From positions 43,080-107,079 of the forward strand of contig CANQAR010000003.1 of the NCBI GenBank assembly GCA_947588845.1: a stretch of DNA of 64,000 nt, written 5' to 3'. The notes under the pieces are model-generated. The model was not told the DNA's origin. It made no database searches and was given only the letters and a program-made list of their open reading frames with translations. Origin of the DNA: an uncultured Lachnospiraceae bacterium (GTDB lineage Bacteria; Bacillota; Clostridia; Lachnospirales; Lachnospiraceae). The translations under genes were made by a program, and so were the position numbers. Position 1 is the first letter of the stretch. Each line of letters starts with the position of its first letter. Positions 8,452-15,854 of this stretch are shown in pieces.

Positions 8452-9129
8452 ATGAAGCAATGTATGGAACGACTTTATAACGGTATCGTCAAGGAGAATC
8501 CCTGTATCATCCTGATGCTTGGTATGTGTCCGACTCTGGCGGTCACGACCTCGGCGATCAACGGTCTCGGCATGGGACTTTCCACGCTGGCCGTACTGAT
8601 TTTCTCGAACCTGATCATCTCGATCATGAGAAATATCATTCCGGATCAGGTTCGTCTGCCGGCCTACATCGTTATCGTGGCTACGCTCGTTACGATTGTA
8701 GACCTGCTGCTTCAGGCGTATGTTCCGAGCATTTACAGTGCGCTCGGTATCTATATTCCGCTGATTGTTGTTAACTGTATCATTCTTGGCCGCGCAGAGG
8801 CGTATGCGAACAAGGTTCCGCCGATGCCCGCGATGTTCGACGGCATTGGTATGGGTCTCGGTTTTACAATCGCTCTCGTAGTGATCGGCGCCGCCCGTGA
8901 GGTTCTGGGTTCCGGTACAGTGTTCGGAACCACGGTTCTTCCGGAATTTGTTGAGCCGATTGCCATTTTCGGCCGCGCTCCGGGCGCGTTCCTCGTCATG
9001 GCGATCCTTGTGGCGATCCTGAACGGACTCGGCATCACCACGGCCGCAAACAAGAAAGTAGAAGGCTGCGACGGCTGCTGCGCGACCTGCGCGAAAGGCT
9101 GCAGCAATGCAGGAAAGGAGGAGAACTAA
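8452..9129 (+). CDS. rnfE: RnfE, membrane subunit of the Rnf complex
   Basis: 225 residues, six predicted membrane helices, closely resembling RnfE/NqrD: ENPCIILMLGMCPTLAVTTS near the start contains the conserved Cys that helps hold the intramembrane [2Fe-2S] cluster shared with RnfA, and LGIYIPLIVVNCIILGRAE contains the second. The C-terminal tail is unusual in being Cys-rich (six Cys in GCDGCCATCAKGC). Start at 8452 follows AAGGGAGGGTCCTGGA. Fifteen bp separate it from rnfDG and 3 bp from rnfA, so it is translated from one polycistron. Confidence 0.96.
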   Translation: MKQCMERLYNGIVKENPCIILMLGMCPTLAVTTSAINGLGMGLSTLAVLIFSNLIISIMRNIIPDQVRLPAYIVIVATLVTIVDLLLQAYVPSIYSALGIYIPLIVVNCIILGRAEAYANKVPPMPAMFDGIGMGLGFTIALVVIGAAREVLGSGTVFGTTVLPEFVEPIAIFGRAPGAFLVMAILVAILNGLGITTAANKKVEGCDGCCATCAKGCSNAGKEEN

Positions 9130-9132
9130 GGT

Positions 9133-9714
9133 ATGGATGGATCCTTATTTATGATTGCGATTACCGCTGCGCTGATCAACAACGTTGTGCTCAGCCAGTT
9201 CCTTGGAATCTGTTCTTTCCTGGGCGTTTCCAAACAGATTAAAAACTCTGCCAGCCTCGGCGGCGCGGTTATCTTCGTTATGGCAATTTCGTCAGCGGTG
9301 GCGAATCTGCTCTACGACTACCTGCTTGCCCCGCTTGGACTGGAGTATCTTGAGACAATCGTATTCATTCTCGTCATCGCCGCTCTCGTGCAGATGGTTG
9401 AGATGTTCCTGAAAAAAACGTCTCCGGGCATCTATCAGGCGCTCGGTATCTACCTTCCGCTGATCACGACAAACTGTGCGGTTCTCGGCGTTGCCCTGAC
9501 GAATGTGCAGAATGAGTACAATCTTGCGCAGAGCGTTACCGCCGGTGTGGCTACCGCGATTGGATATACGATTGCCATCGTTCTTCTGGCAGGTATCCGT
9601 GAACGTATCAACGAGGAAGATCTTCCGGCTCCGTTCCGCGGCGCTCCGATCGTCCTGCTCTCCGCAGCCCTGATGGCCATCGCGTTCATGGGCTTTGGCG
9701 GACTGTCATTCTAG
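9133..9714 (+). CDS. rnfA: RnfA, membrane subunit of the Rnf complex
   Basis: 193 residues with six membrane helices, the pseudo-symmetrical partner of RnfE. Conserved family segments are NNVVLSQFLGICSFLGVSK near the N-terminus and LGIYLPLITTNCAVLGVAL in the centre; each holds one of the Cys residues that ligate the shared intramembrane iron-sulfur cluster in the RnfA/E (NqrD/E) dimer. The length equals that of other RnfA proteins. Three bp separate it from rnfE and 12 bp from rnfB. Confidence 0.97.
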   Translation: MDGSLFMIAITAALINNVVLSQFLGICSFLGVSKQIKNSASLGGAVIFVMAISSAVANLLYDYLLAPLGLEYLETIVFILVIAALVQMVEMFLKKTSPGIYQALGIYLPLITTNCAVLGVALTNVQNEYNLAQSVTAGVATAIGYTIAIVLLAGIRERINEEDLPAPFRGAPIVLLSAALMAIAFMGFGGLSF

Positions 9715-9726
9715 AGGAGGTAGTAT

Positions 9727-10536
9727 ATGCTAAGTTTTATGCCAATTATCATTGCAACCGCCTCTGTGGCGGTCATCGGCCTCCTGATCGGATTGCTTCT
9801 GATTGTGGTCGGTAACAAATTCAAAGTAGAAGTCGATGAGAGAGTTGCGGCAGTTCGTGAATGTCTGCCCGGCAACAACTGCGGCGGCTGCGGCTTCGCC
9901 GGCTGCGACGCGCTGGCAGAGGCCATTGCGGCCGGAAAAGCTCCGGTAAACGCCTGCCCTGTAGGAGGAGCTCCGGTAGGAGAAAAAGTCGGCCGTATCA
10001 TGGGTGTATCGGCAGAGGAAAAAGAAAGATTAATCGCGTTTGTCAGATGCTCAGGGGACTGTGAGACAGTTATCCGCAAAAGCAATTATGTCGGTATTAA
10101 GGACTGCGCTTCGGCAGTGGGAAGTGGCCTGAATCCGTGGGGCTGCGATCATGGCTGTCTCGGCCTTGGCACGTGTGCGTCTGTCTGCCCGTTCGGCGCG
10201 ATCAAAGTTGACAAGGGAGTCGCCCATGTGGACCGTGATAAATGTATGGCATGCGGCAAGTGCGTGGCGGCCTGCCCGAAGCACCTGATCGAGCTTGTTC
10301 CGGAGTCTGCTCAGTATGCGGTTCAGTGCGCGAGCCGCGACCGCGGACCTGCGGTCAAGAAAGTCTGCTCCGCGGGATGTATCGGCTGCAAGCTCTGTAC
10401 GAAGCAGTGCGAGTTCGAGGCGATCACGGTGGAGAACAACATCGCGCATATCGATTACTCGAAATGTACCGGATGCGGCAAGTGCGCCGAGAAATGTCCG
10501 GCAAAGATTATCAGGAGCAAGGCGGAGAGAATGTAA
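9727..10536 (+). CDS. rnfB: RnfB, ferredoxin-type electron entry subunit
   Basis: 269 residues. One N-terminal membrane anchor (residues 6-27) is followed by the Fe-S domain with NNCGGCGFAGCDALA (first Cys of the region at residue 46) and ANACPVGG-like ACPVGG, then ferredoxin-type cysteine motifs including CGLGTCASVCPFGAI-like GLGTCASVCPFGAI, CMACGKCVAACPKHLI, CIGCKLCTKQCEFEAI and CTGCGKCAEKCPAKII. RnfB accepts electrons from reduced ferredoxin and passes them to the membrane subunits. It is the last gene of the rnf operon; an intrinsic terminator follows at 10613-10650. Confidence 0.97.
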   Translation: MLSFMPIIIATASVAVIGLLIGLLLIVVGNKFKVEVDERVAAVRECLPGNNCGGCGFAGCDALAEAIAAGKAPVNACPVGGAPVGEKVGRIMGVSAEEKERLIAFVRCSGDCETVIRKSNYVGIKDCASAVGSGLNPWGCDHGCLGLGTCASVCPFGAIKVDKGVAHVDRDKCMACGKCVAACPKHLIELVPESAQYAVQCASRDRGPAVKKVCSAGCIGCKLCTKQCEFEAITVENNIAHIDYSKCTGCGKCAEKCPAKIIRSKAERM

Positions 10537-10612
10537 TTTCTGCAGGCAGTGAGCCGTCACATGCTGGAACATGTTTCGGTCTGCTTTGGAATCCCGTCTG
10601 TTCGGATAAAAT

Positions 10613-10650
10613 GAAAGGTCATGCCCTGCCAAAGGGGCATGGCCTTTTAA
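10613..10650 (+). terminator. Intrinsic terminator after rnfB
   Basis: Inverted repeat AAAGGTCATGCCC / GGGGCATGGCCTTTT with a short loop; the 3' arm ends in a T-run. It closes the FMN-protein/rnf transcription unit. Confidence 0.85.
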
Positions 10651-10653
10651 TGT

Positions 10654-10678
10654 TATGTGCAGGCCCGCACATGGAAAT
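10654..10678 (+). repeat. Post-terminator repeat, copy 1
   Basis: Short element containing ATGTGCAGGCCCGCACAT, itself a perfect hairpin, followed by GGAAA. Similar copies occur directly after other terminators at 46118-46140, more weakly at 50388-50410 and, very degenerate, at 16585-16604. Function unknown. Confidence 0.6.
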
Positions 10679-10712
10679 CAGCTGCTGGCACAGCATGTGG
10701 GCCGCGCGGCAG

Positions 10713-10737
10713 GCAGGAGGGAAAAACCGCCTCCTGC
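10713..10737 (+). repeat. Dispersed GCAGGAGG hairpin, short copy
   Basis: GCAGGAGG (10713-10720) and CCTCCTGC (10730-10737) form a hairpin. The same sequence, with one change, recurs at 11165-11188 as the end of a longer repeat element. The rest of the 10679-10824 interval holds no gene that I can support. Confidence 0.55.
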
Positions 10738-10824
10738 TCGATCACAGTAAATTGTTTGAATTTTCAGATAAATATATGCAATTATGAAATTCGTAAAAAA
10801 ACAGAAAAAAATTAAAAATAATTA

Positions 10825-10853
10825 TTGACAAAACAAAGGAAAGGGACTATAAT
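10825..10853 (+). promoter_or_regulatory. Strong consensus sigma-A promoter
   Basis: TTGACA (10825-10830), a 17-bp spacer, TATAAT (10848-10853): a perfect consensus promoter. It drives the short unit at about 10860-11104 that contains the interrupted small ORF and ends in its own terminator. Confidence 0.85.
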
Positions 10854-10902
10854 ACAGACATAAACAAAAAAGCAAACGAAAAGAAAAAAGGAGGAGAGTC
10901 CA

Positions 10903-11040
10903 ATGAAAATATAATTCTCAGTCATCTTATTTAAAGCAAAGCGTAAATTTGATGCTGGGTTCCGGAATATAAAGGGAAGGAAGGTACGGGCCATTGAGAA
11001 AGTAATCGCACATTTCAAATTAATACGGAAAGGCAGGTAA
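10903..11040 (+). pseudogene. Small basic ORF interrupted by TAA at codon 4
   Basis: A strong ribosome binding site (AAAAAAGGAGGAG, 10884-10897) precedes ATG at 10903, but the fourth codon is TAA (10912-10914). The same frame then stays open for 41 more codons to a TAA at 11038-11040. Ignoring the stop, the product would be 45 residues, very basic (Lys/Arg about one third), containing FSVILFKAKRKFDAGF and VRAIEKVIAHFKLIRKGR. It sits between a consensus promoter and a terminator, so the unit should be strongly transcribed. It could be a pseudogene of a small basic protein, a three-residue leader peptide on a small RNA, or a recoded stop. I do not recognise a family. The minus-strand ORF covering this area lacks a ribosome binding site and was rejected. 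Confidence 0.5.
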
Positions 11041-11064
11041 GGGCCAATGCACACAGAATTTTAG

Positions 11065-11104
11065 TGGGCGGTATCAATGATAAAAGTTGATGCCGCTCTT
11101 TTTT
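11065..11104 (+). terminator. Intrinsic terminator of the 10.8-11.1 kb unit
   Basis: GGCGGTATCAA / TTGATGCCGCTC form a stem with a 9-nt loop, followed by TTTTTT. It would end a transcript of about 240 nt begun at the 10825 promoter. Confidence 0.8.
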
Positions 11105-11108
11105 ACTG

Positions 11109-11192
11109 AGAAAGCCCCGGACGGCGACCATCGGCTTTCATTCATGGTGCCGCCCGCAGCGCGGGCAGGAGGGAAAGCCGCCTCCTGTTCGA
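11109..11192 (+). repeat. Dispersed mosaic repeat, full copy
   Basis: The element starts GAAAGCCCCGGACGGCGACC, continues through GGCTTTCATTCATGGTG and GCCCGCAGCGCGGGC and ends in the GCAGGAGG/CCTCCTGT hairpin. GAAAGCC and GGCTTTC are inverted repeats. Related copies: 17256-17293 (partial), 22388-22585 (split by an insertion) and a weak one near 62579-62610. No coding function is evident. It lies upstream of spoIIIAA. Confidence 0.6.
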
Positions 11193-11249
11193 TCGTTCTG
11201 TCATATTTGTGCTGGACATCCTCATATACTGAACTAAGAGGTGGGGGTT

Positions 11250-12320
11250 ATGGAACAGTATCTGCAGTTTTTTTCATCGCGTATCCGGGGACTTCTGCAG
11301 AAAAGCGGAATTCATCAGGAAGATCTGCAGGAAATCCGGATGAGGGCGGAACGTCCTCTGCTGGTCTGGTATGAGGGAAGAGAGTACGCGCTGACAGAGG
11401 ATGGGAGGCTGACCAGGGAACCGCGCCAGGGCTGCCGTGTCAGTCAGGAAGACCTGCGGGGAACGCTGGAGTGCATTTCAGGCTATTCTCTGTATGCGTT
11501 TGATGAGGAAATGAAGCAGGGATTTATCACAGTAAGCGGGGGGCACAGAGTGGGGCTTGCCGGAAAGATCATCATGGAGTCCGGAAAGATTCAGAGTATC
11601 CGCCACATTTCTTTTTTGAACATTCGGTTGTCGCATCAGGTGCGCGGCTGTGCGGACCGGGTGCTCCCGTGGGTGATTGACCGGGGAGAGGTGTGCCATA
11701 CGCTGATCGTATCTCCTCCGCGCTGTGGGAAGACGACGCTTCTGCGTGATCTGATCCGCCAGATTTCGGATGGTTCGGCGTATGCCGCGGGCAGAACCGT
11801 GGGGGTTGTGGATGAGCGTTCGGAGATTGGCGGGTCCTGTCTCGGCATCCCGCAGAATGATCTTGGAATGAGGACCGATGTGCTTGACTGCTGCACAAAA
11901 GCCGAGGGAATGATGATGCTTCTGCGCTCGATGGCGCCGCAGGTGATCGCGGTTGATGAGATCGGAAGTGAGAGAGACAGCCAGGCGATTGAGAGCGTGA
12001 TTCACTGCGGATGCAGGCTGCTTGCCACCGCGCACGGGACTTCACTGGAGGATCTCCGGCGCAGGCCGCTGCTCGCGCGGCTTCTGGATGAACAGGTATT
12101 TGAACGGTATATTATCCTGGGGAACGGAAGTGGGCCGGGAGAAGTCTGGTCGGTCTGCGACAGGTATGGAAAAGAGATGCAGGGGGGCGGCGGAAGGGAT
12201 GGTACAGCTGACGATGCGCACAGCGGGGATCGCTCTGATCTTCGCGGCAAGTTGTCTTCTTGGCGATGCGATGGAATCCAGGCTGAAAAAGCGGTGGATG
12301 ATTCTGCGGGAATTTTGTGA
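11250..12320 (+). CDS. spoIIIAA: SpoIIIAA, stage III sporulation ATPase
   Basis: 356 residues from the ATG at 11250 (AAGAGGTGGGGG upstream; an in-frame GTG lies at 11241). It is a secretion-type ATPase related to VirB11/GspE: Walker A in SPPRCGKTTLLRDLI, Walker B in VIAVDEIGSERD, and TAHGTSLEDLRRRPL near the end. It powers the SpoIIIA-SpoIIQ feeding-tube channel between mother cell and forespore. The usual family length is about 310-330. Here the reading frame runs about 40 residues past the conserved end and overlaps spoIIIAB by 122 bp; those extra residues are not conserved-looking and suggest a lost stop codon. Confidence 0.95.
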   Translation: MEQYLQFFSSRIRGLLQKSGIHQEDLQEIRMRAERPLLVWYEGREYALTEDGRLTREPRQGCRVSQEDLRGTLECISGYSLYAFDEEMKQGFITVSGGHRVGLAGKIIMESGKIQSIRHISFLNIRLSHQVRGCADRVLPWVIDRGEVCHTLIVSPPRCGKTTLLRDLIRQISDGSAYAAGRTVGVVDERSEIGGSCLGIPQNDLGMRTDVLDCCTKAEGMMMLLRSMAPQVIAVDEIGSERDSQAIESVIHCGCRLLATAHGTSLEDLRRRPLLARLLDEQVFERYIILGNGSGPGEVWSVCDRYGKEMQGGGGRDGTADDAHSGDRSDLRGKLSSWRCDGIQAEKAVDDSAGIL

Positions 12321-12729
12321 ACTTCTGCGTTATATGGAACGGGAAATGGTATTTCATCATACACCTCTCGGGGAAGCCTTGCGTCTCGCCGCCGGAAGCG
12401 GGATGCGGGAAATACGGGAAATACTGGAGTATGCGGCAGACAGAGTGGGACAGCAGGATGGAACTTCTTTTCAGGAGATCTGGAAAGCTGCGGTAACCGG
12501 GTGTCTGGAGACTGCCGTGCTGCCAGATGCGATCCGGGAACAGGTCTGCGATATATGGACAGCCTTTTGCAATCAGGATACTGTCACACAAAAAACAATG
12601 CTGGAAAAACAGGAATCGCATCTTTTTGTGCTCTGCAGGGACGCGGAACAGGAGTACCGGGAGAAAGCCGGACTTTACCGCAGGCTGGGAGCAGCCGGAG
12701 GCGTCTTTCTGATTATATTGCTGCTGTAA
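12199..12729 (+). CDS. spoIIIAB: SpoIIIAB, stage III sporulation protein
   Basis: 176 residues with the start placed at ATG 12199 because AGGGGGG and GGAAGGG precede it and the SpoIIIAB-typical N-terminal membrane helix (TAGIALIFAASCLLG) begins just after. The rest is an alpha-helical cytoplasmic domain with the family features RWMILREFCELLRYMEREM and FHHTPLGEALR, ending in a C-terminal membrane helix. It resembles GspF-type scaffold proteins. It overlaps the end of spoIIIAA by 122 bp. Start uncertain: ATG 12214 and 12166 are also in frame. Confidence 0.92.
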   Translation: MVQLTMRTAGIALIFAASCLLGDAMESRLKKRWMILREFCELLRYMEREMVFHHTPLGEALRLAAGSGMREIREILEYAADRVGQQDGTSFQEIWKAAVTGCLETAVLPDAIREQVCDIWTAFCNQDTVTQKTMLEKQESHLFVLCRDAEQEYREKAGLYRRLGAAGGVFLIILLL

Positions 12730-12744
12730 GGAGAAGGATAGCGT

Positions 12745-12939
12745 ATGAGTGTGAATCTGATATTCAAAATAGCGGCTGTCGGAATACTGGTGTCTGTTTT
12801 GAGTCAGGTTCTGAAACAGAGCGGCCGGGAGGAACATGCGTTTCTAACGGGGCTTGCCGGCCTGCTTCTGGTTCTTTTCTGGCTGGTGCCGTACATCAGC
12901 CAGCTCTTTGAAACGGTCAAATCATTGTTTGCTCTGTGA
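12745..12939 (+). CDS. spoIIIAC: SpoIIIAC, small membrane protein
   Basis: 64 residues with two membrane helices, the normal size. It contains the family pattern MSVNLIFKIAAVGILVSVLS and FLTGLAGLLLVLFWLV. SpoIIIAC and SpoIIIAD are polytopic partners in the SpoIIIA channel of the mother-cell membrane. Preceded by AAGGAGAAGG; 15 bp after spoIIIAB. Confidence 0.95.
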   Translation: MSVNLIFKIAAVGILVSVLSQVLKQSGREEHAFLTGLAGLLLVLFWLVPYISQLFETVKSLFAL

Positions 12940-12950
12940 GGAACTGCCAA

Positions 12951-13334
12951 ATGGATATGATGCGGATCGCATGCCTGGGACTTTCAGGTGTGTTTCTCGG
13001 ACTTTTGCTGAAACAGATGGGTTCTCCGTTTGCGGAACTGGTAAGCCTTGGCACCTGCATTCTGATTGTGTATTATACGGCAGGGAAGCTTGGATTTATC
13101 CTTGAGATGCTGAATGGTCTCGGAGAGGAAATCAATCTGCAGGCCGGGTATTTCAAAATACTGCTGAAGATCGCCGGGATCACGTATCTGGCGGACTTTT
13201 CCGCAAGCCTCTGCCGCGATGCAGGATATTCCGCGATTGCGGGGCAGGTGGAGCTGTTTGGAAAAATCTCGGTTCTGGCGGTCAGTTCGCCGATTATCCT
13301 GACGCTGATTGAGACAGTCTGTTCGTTTCTGTGA
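12951..13334 (+). CDS. spoIIIAD: SpoIIIAD, polytopic membrane protein
   Basis: 127 residues with about four membrane helices; start ATG 12951 follows GAGGA at 12938-12942. The N-terminal helix (MMRIACLGLSGVFLGLLLKQ) and IAGITYLADFSASLCRDAGY, which is highly characteristic of SpoIIIAD, identify it. It is a paralogue-like extension of SpoIIIAC. Eleven bp after spoIIIAC; made in the mother cell in other spore formers. Confidence 0.95.
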   Translation: MDMMRIACLGLSGVFLGLLLKQMGSPFAELVSLGTCILIVYYTAGKLGFILEMLNGLGEEINLQAGYFKILLKIAGITYLADFSASLCRDAGYSAIAGQVELFGKISVLAVSSPIILTLIETVCSFL

Positions 13335-13410
13335 CAGGGACTTGAATTTATATATGCAATAAGAAATATTTCTGATACACTGAGAAGTGTATGAGTGCCG
13401 GAGGTGGGAC

Positions 13411-14760
13411 ATGAGACTATGCGTTCTTCTTTTTTTTGGACTTTTTTTCCTCATACAGCCGTCGCCGGCCGTGTGTGCAGCGGAATCTTCGCTGCCTCAG
13501 CCTGTGAAAGCCATGTGTTTTCAGTCCGCGGGCACAAGGAAATTTCTTCAGGTTCCGGCTCCGGAAACCGCAGAAACCGTCCGGCTGTTGTCCGTACAGG
13601 CGGAGGAACCGGCCCTGACCGGTGAAACCGCCGGTTCAGCAGACGACAGCACGGAGGAAGAGCAGGGAACTGCAAAAATAAGACCTTCTGAAGACTGGAT
13701 CGGCGGACAGCTGATGAATGAACTGGAACTGGAAGAGATCGAGCAGTCCCTCGCGGATATTCTGGGGACGGAGAAATTTTCTTTCCGGGAAACCGTTCTG
13801 GCGCTGATAAAAGGGGAAATTCCGTTTGACGGGGAAGAGCTTGTGAGTCTTGCGGTCAGCGCGCTGCTGGATGAAGTGAGACAGCAGAGGAGGCTGATTC
13901 TTCAGATTCTTTTCGTGGTGCTGACCTCCGCGGTTTTTTCCAACTTTACGATGATATTTCACAGCAGCCAGATCGCGGATATCGGTTTTTACATGATGTA
14001 TCTGCTTCTTGCCGTAATTCTGATGCAGTCGTTCGGCATTATGAACGGGATTGCCTGCAGTACGGTGCGGTCGCTGATCTCTCTGATGCGTGTGCTGCTT
14101 CCAGCCTATCTCCTGACGATCATGTTCTGCGCCGGTTCACTGACCGTCACAGGAGCGTCGGAGATTCTGCTGTTTTCTTTCACGCTGCTGGAAATGTTCA
14201 TGGTGAACGTGATGATTCCTGCCGTGAATTTTTATCTTGTGCTGCAGATACTGAATCAGATGTCAAGGGAGGATTATTTTTCAAAATTCGCGGAACTGCT
14301 GGAGCTGATCATAAGCTGGGGAATCAAGTCGGTGTTCGGGATTGTGATCGGGCTGCAGACAGTTCAGTGTCTGATCACGCCGGCGGTTGATTCTCTGAAA
14401 AACGGGATGCTGCAAAAAGCGGCCAGGGCAATCCCGGGACTTGGGAATACGCTGGATGCCGCGGCGGAGACGATCGCAGGATCGGCTGTTGTAATCAAAA
14501 ACGCCGTTGGGACGGCAGGAATGGCGGCGATTCTTTTTTTGTGCCTTGTTCCGGTCACAAAGCTGGTATGCTGCATCCTGATGCTGCGGGTGCTGTGCGC
14601 GCTGGTGCAGCCCGCCGGGGAAAACAGGCTGGTCGAGAGCGTCTCTCATGTGGCGGGGGCCGCCTCGATGCTTCTGCGGATCATTCTGTATTCCATGGGG
14701 ATTTTTATGGTATCGATCGCGATGATTATGGCGTCAGTCAGGGGGCGGGGCGGAATATGA
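13411..14760 (+). CDS. spoIIIAE: SpoIIIAE, polytopic membrane channel component
   Basis: 449 residues from ATG 13411 (GGAGGTGGG two bp upstream). A signal-like hydrophobic N-terminus (residues 2-20) is followed by a hydrophilic segment with low conservation, then seven or eight membrane helices from about residue 160 onward. Family features include IPAVNFYLVLQILNQMSRED and AETIAGSAVVIKNAVGTAGM. The end overlaps the start of spoIIIAF by four bases (ATGA). A 75-bp gap after spoIIIAD holds no gene. Confidence 0.95.
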   Translation: MRLCVLLFFGLFFLIQPSPAVCAAESSLPQPVKAMCFQSAGTRKFLQVPAPETAETVRLLSVQAEEPALTGETAGSADDSTEEEQGTAKIRPSEDWIGGQLMNELELEEIEQSLADILGTEKFSFRETVLALIKGEIPFDGEELVSLAVSALLDEVRQQRRLILQILFVVLTSAVFSNFTMIFHSSQIADIGFYMMYLLLAVILMQSFGIMNGIACSTVRSLISLMRVLLPAYLLTIMFCAGSLTVTGASEILLFSFTLLEMFMVNVMIPAVNFYLVLQILNQMSREDYFSKFAELLELIISWGIKSVFGIVIGLQTVQCLITPAVDSLKNGMLQKAARAIPGLGNTLDAAAETIAGSAVVIKNAVGTAGMAAILFLCLVPVTKLVCCILMLRVLCALVQPAGENRLVESVSHVAGAASMLLRIILYSMGIFMVSIAMIMASVRGRGGI

Positions 14761-15269
14761 GAGAATGGCTGGGGAAGATAGCCGGGATTTTATGTATTAT
14801 GACGATCATACTTCAGCTTCTCCCGGAAGGCAGTTTTGGGAAGTATGTGAAATTTTACGCGAGTCTGCTTTACCTGCTTGTTGCGGCGGGACCTGTGCTG
14901 CGTCTGTTTACGCAGGAGGATCTGCTGGAGCGTTTTTTAAAACTGGAGCTTTTAAAGGAAGAGCATTACGACCTGGAATCGGCTGTGACGGGACTGCAGG
15001 AGCTCAGAAATGAGATGTTTCGGGATGCTTATGAGCAGGAGCTGGCCTGTCAGTTTGAGGAGATTGTGCAGGCCTACGGAGCTGAGATGGAGGACAGCAG
15101 GATTCAGTTTGAAGAAGATGATACCCTGCGGGAGGTGAAAATAAAAATTCGGACAGAGGATGAAACGGCGGCAGACGCGGCGGAGAAGATCCGGCGTGAG
15201 ATAGCCGGGATTTATGGACTTGAGCAGGATAAGATACAGGTCGGGGAAGCGGGAGGCGGAGAAAAATGA
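14757..15269 (+). CDS. spoIIIAF: SpoIIIAF, stage III sporulation protein
   Basis: 170 residues; start ATG 14757 overlaps the spoIIIAE stop. Two N-terminal membrane helices (AGILCIMTIILQLLPEGSFG and KFYASLLYLLVAAGPVLRLF) are followed by a cytoplasmic or intermembrane domain rich in Glu. This layout is that of SpoIIIAF, a ring-forming component with a fold like secretion-system ring-building motifs. It overlaps spoIIIAG by four bases. Confidence 0.93.
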   Translation: MREWLGKIAGILCIMTIILQLLPEGSFGKYVKFYASLLYLLVAAGPVLRLFTQEDLLERFLKLELLKEEHYDLESAVTGLQELRNEMFRDAYEQELACQFEEIVQAYGAEMEDSRIQFEEDDTLREVKIKIRTEDETAADAAEKIRREIAGIYGLEQDKIQVGEAGGGEK

Positions 15270-15841
15270 AAACAGGCTGGCTGGAAAAACTGAAAAAACC
15301 AGGAAAAGATCAGATATTGATTCTTCTGCTTGCCGGAGTCCTTCTTCTTGTGATCGCTCTGCCTGCGGAGGAAGAGAAAGAACCGGAGGACAGATCAGAT
15401 TCTGCAGAACAGCAGATACAGGAGAGCAGCAGAATTCCGGCGCAGCAGGAAGAACGGCAGGAGCTTGAAAACCGGCTCCAGGAACTGCTCTGTCAGGTAC
15501 AGGGGATCGGAAAAACACAGGTCATGATTACCCTGAAATCAGATGGGAAAAAGATTGTGGAGAAAGATAAGGAACAGTCGCAGGACGGCGCGGAAAGTAC
15601 GGCAGAGGGAGGAAACGGTTCCGGGCTTTCAGTCCGGAGCAGCGAAAGTACGGTTTATCAGAGAGATGGCAGCGGCGCGGAAATTCCCTATGTGTCGGAG
15701 CAGCAGGCGCCGGAGATCGCCGGTGTGCTGGTCGTCGCGCAGGGCGGAGGAGACGCGTCCGCCGCGAAGGAAATTACAGAAGCAGTTATGGCATTATTCG
15801 GAGTCGAGGCGCATAAAATCAAAGTAATGAAGATGGAATGA
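15266..15841 (+). CDS. spoIIIAG: SpoIIIAG, ring-forming intermembrane protein
   Basis: 191 residues. One N-terminal membrane helix (ILILLLAGVLLLVIALP) is followed by a Glu/Gln-rich linker, then the ring-building domain with VQGIGKTQVMITLKSDGKKI and IAGVLVVAQGGGD, both characteristic of SpoIIIAG, and KEITEAVMALFGVEAHKIKV at the end. Proteins of this family form a large ring around the channel. Start overlaps the spoIIIAF stop (ATGA). Confidence 0.95.
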   Translation: MKTGWLEKLKKPGKDQILILLLAGVLLLVIALPAEEEKEPEDRSDSAEQQIQESSRIPAQQEERQELENRLQELLCQVQGIGKTQVMITLKSDGKKIVEKDKEQSQDGAESTAEGGNGSGLSVRSSESTVYQRDGSGAEIPYVSEQQAPEIAGVLVVAQGGGDASAAKEITEAVMALFGVEAHKIKVMKME

Positions 15842-15854
15842 AGGAGGATAAGGT

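Noticed and set aside
10812..11054. 80-codon minus-strand ORF across the 10.8-11.1 kb unit
   Set aside because: No ribosome binding site before its ATG, a low-complexity Phe/Val-rich product, and it runs over a clear + strand promoter and ribosome binding site.
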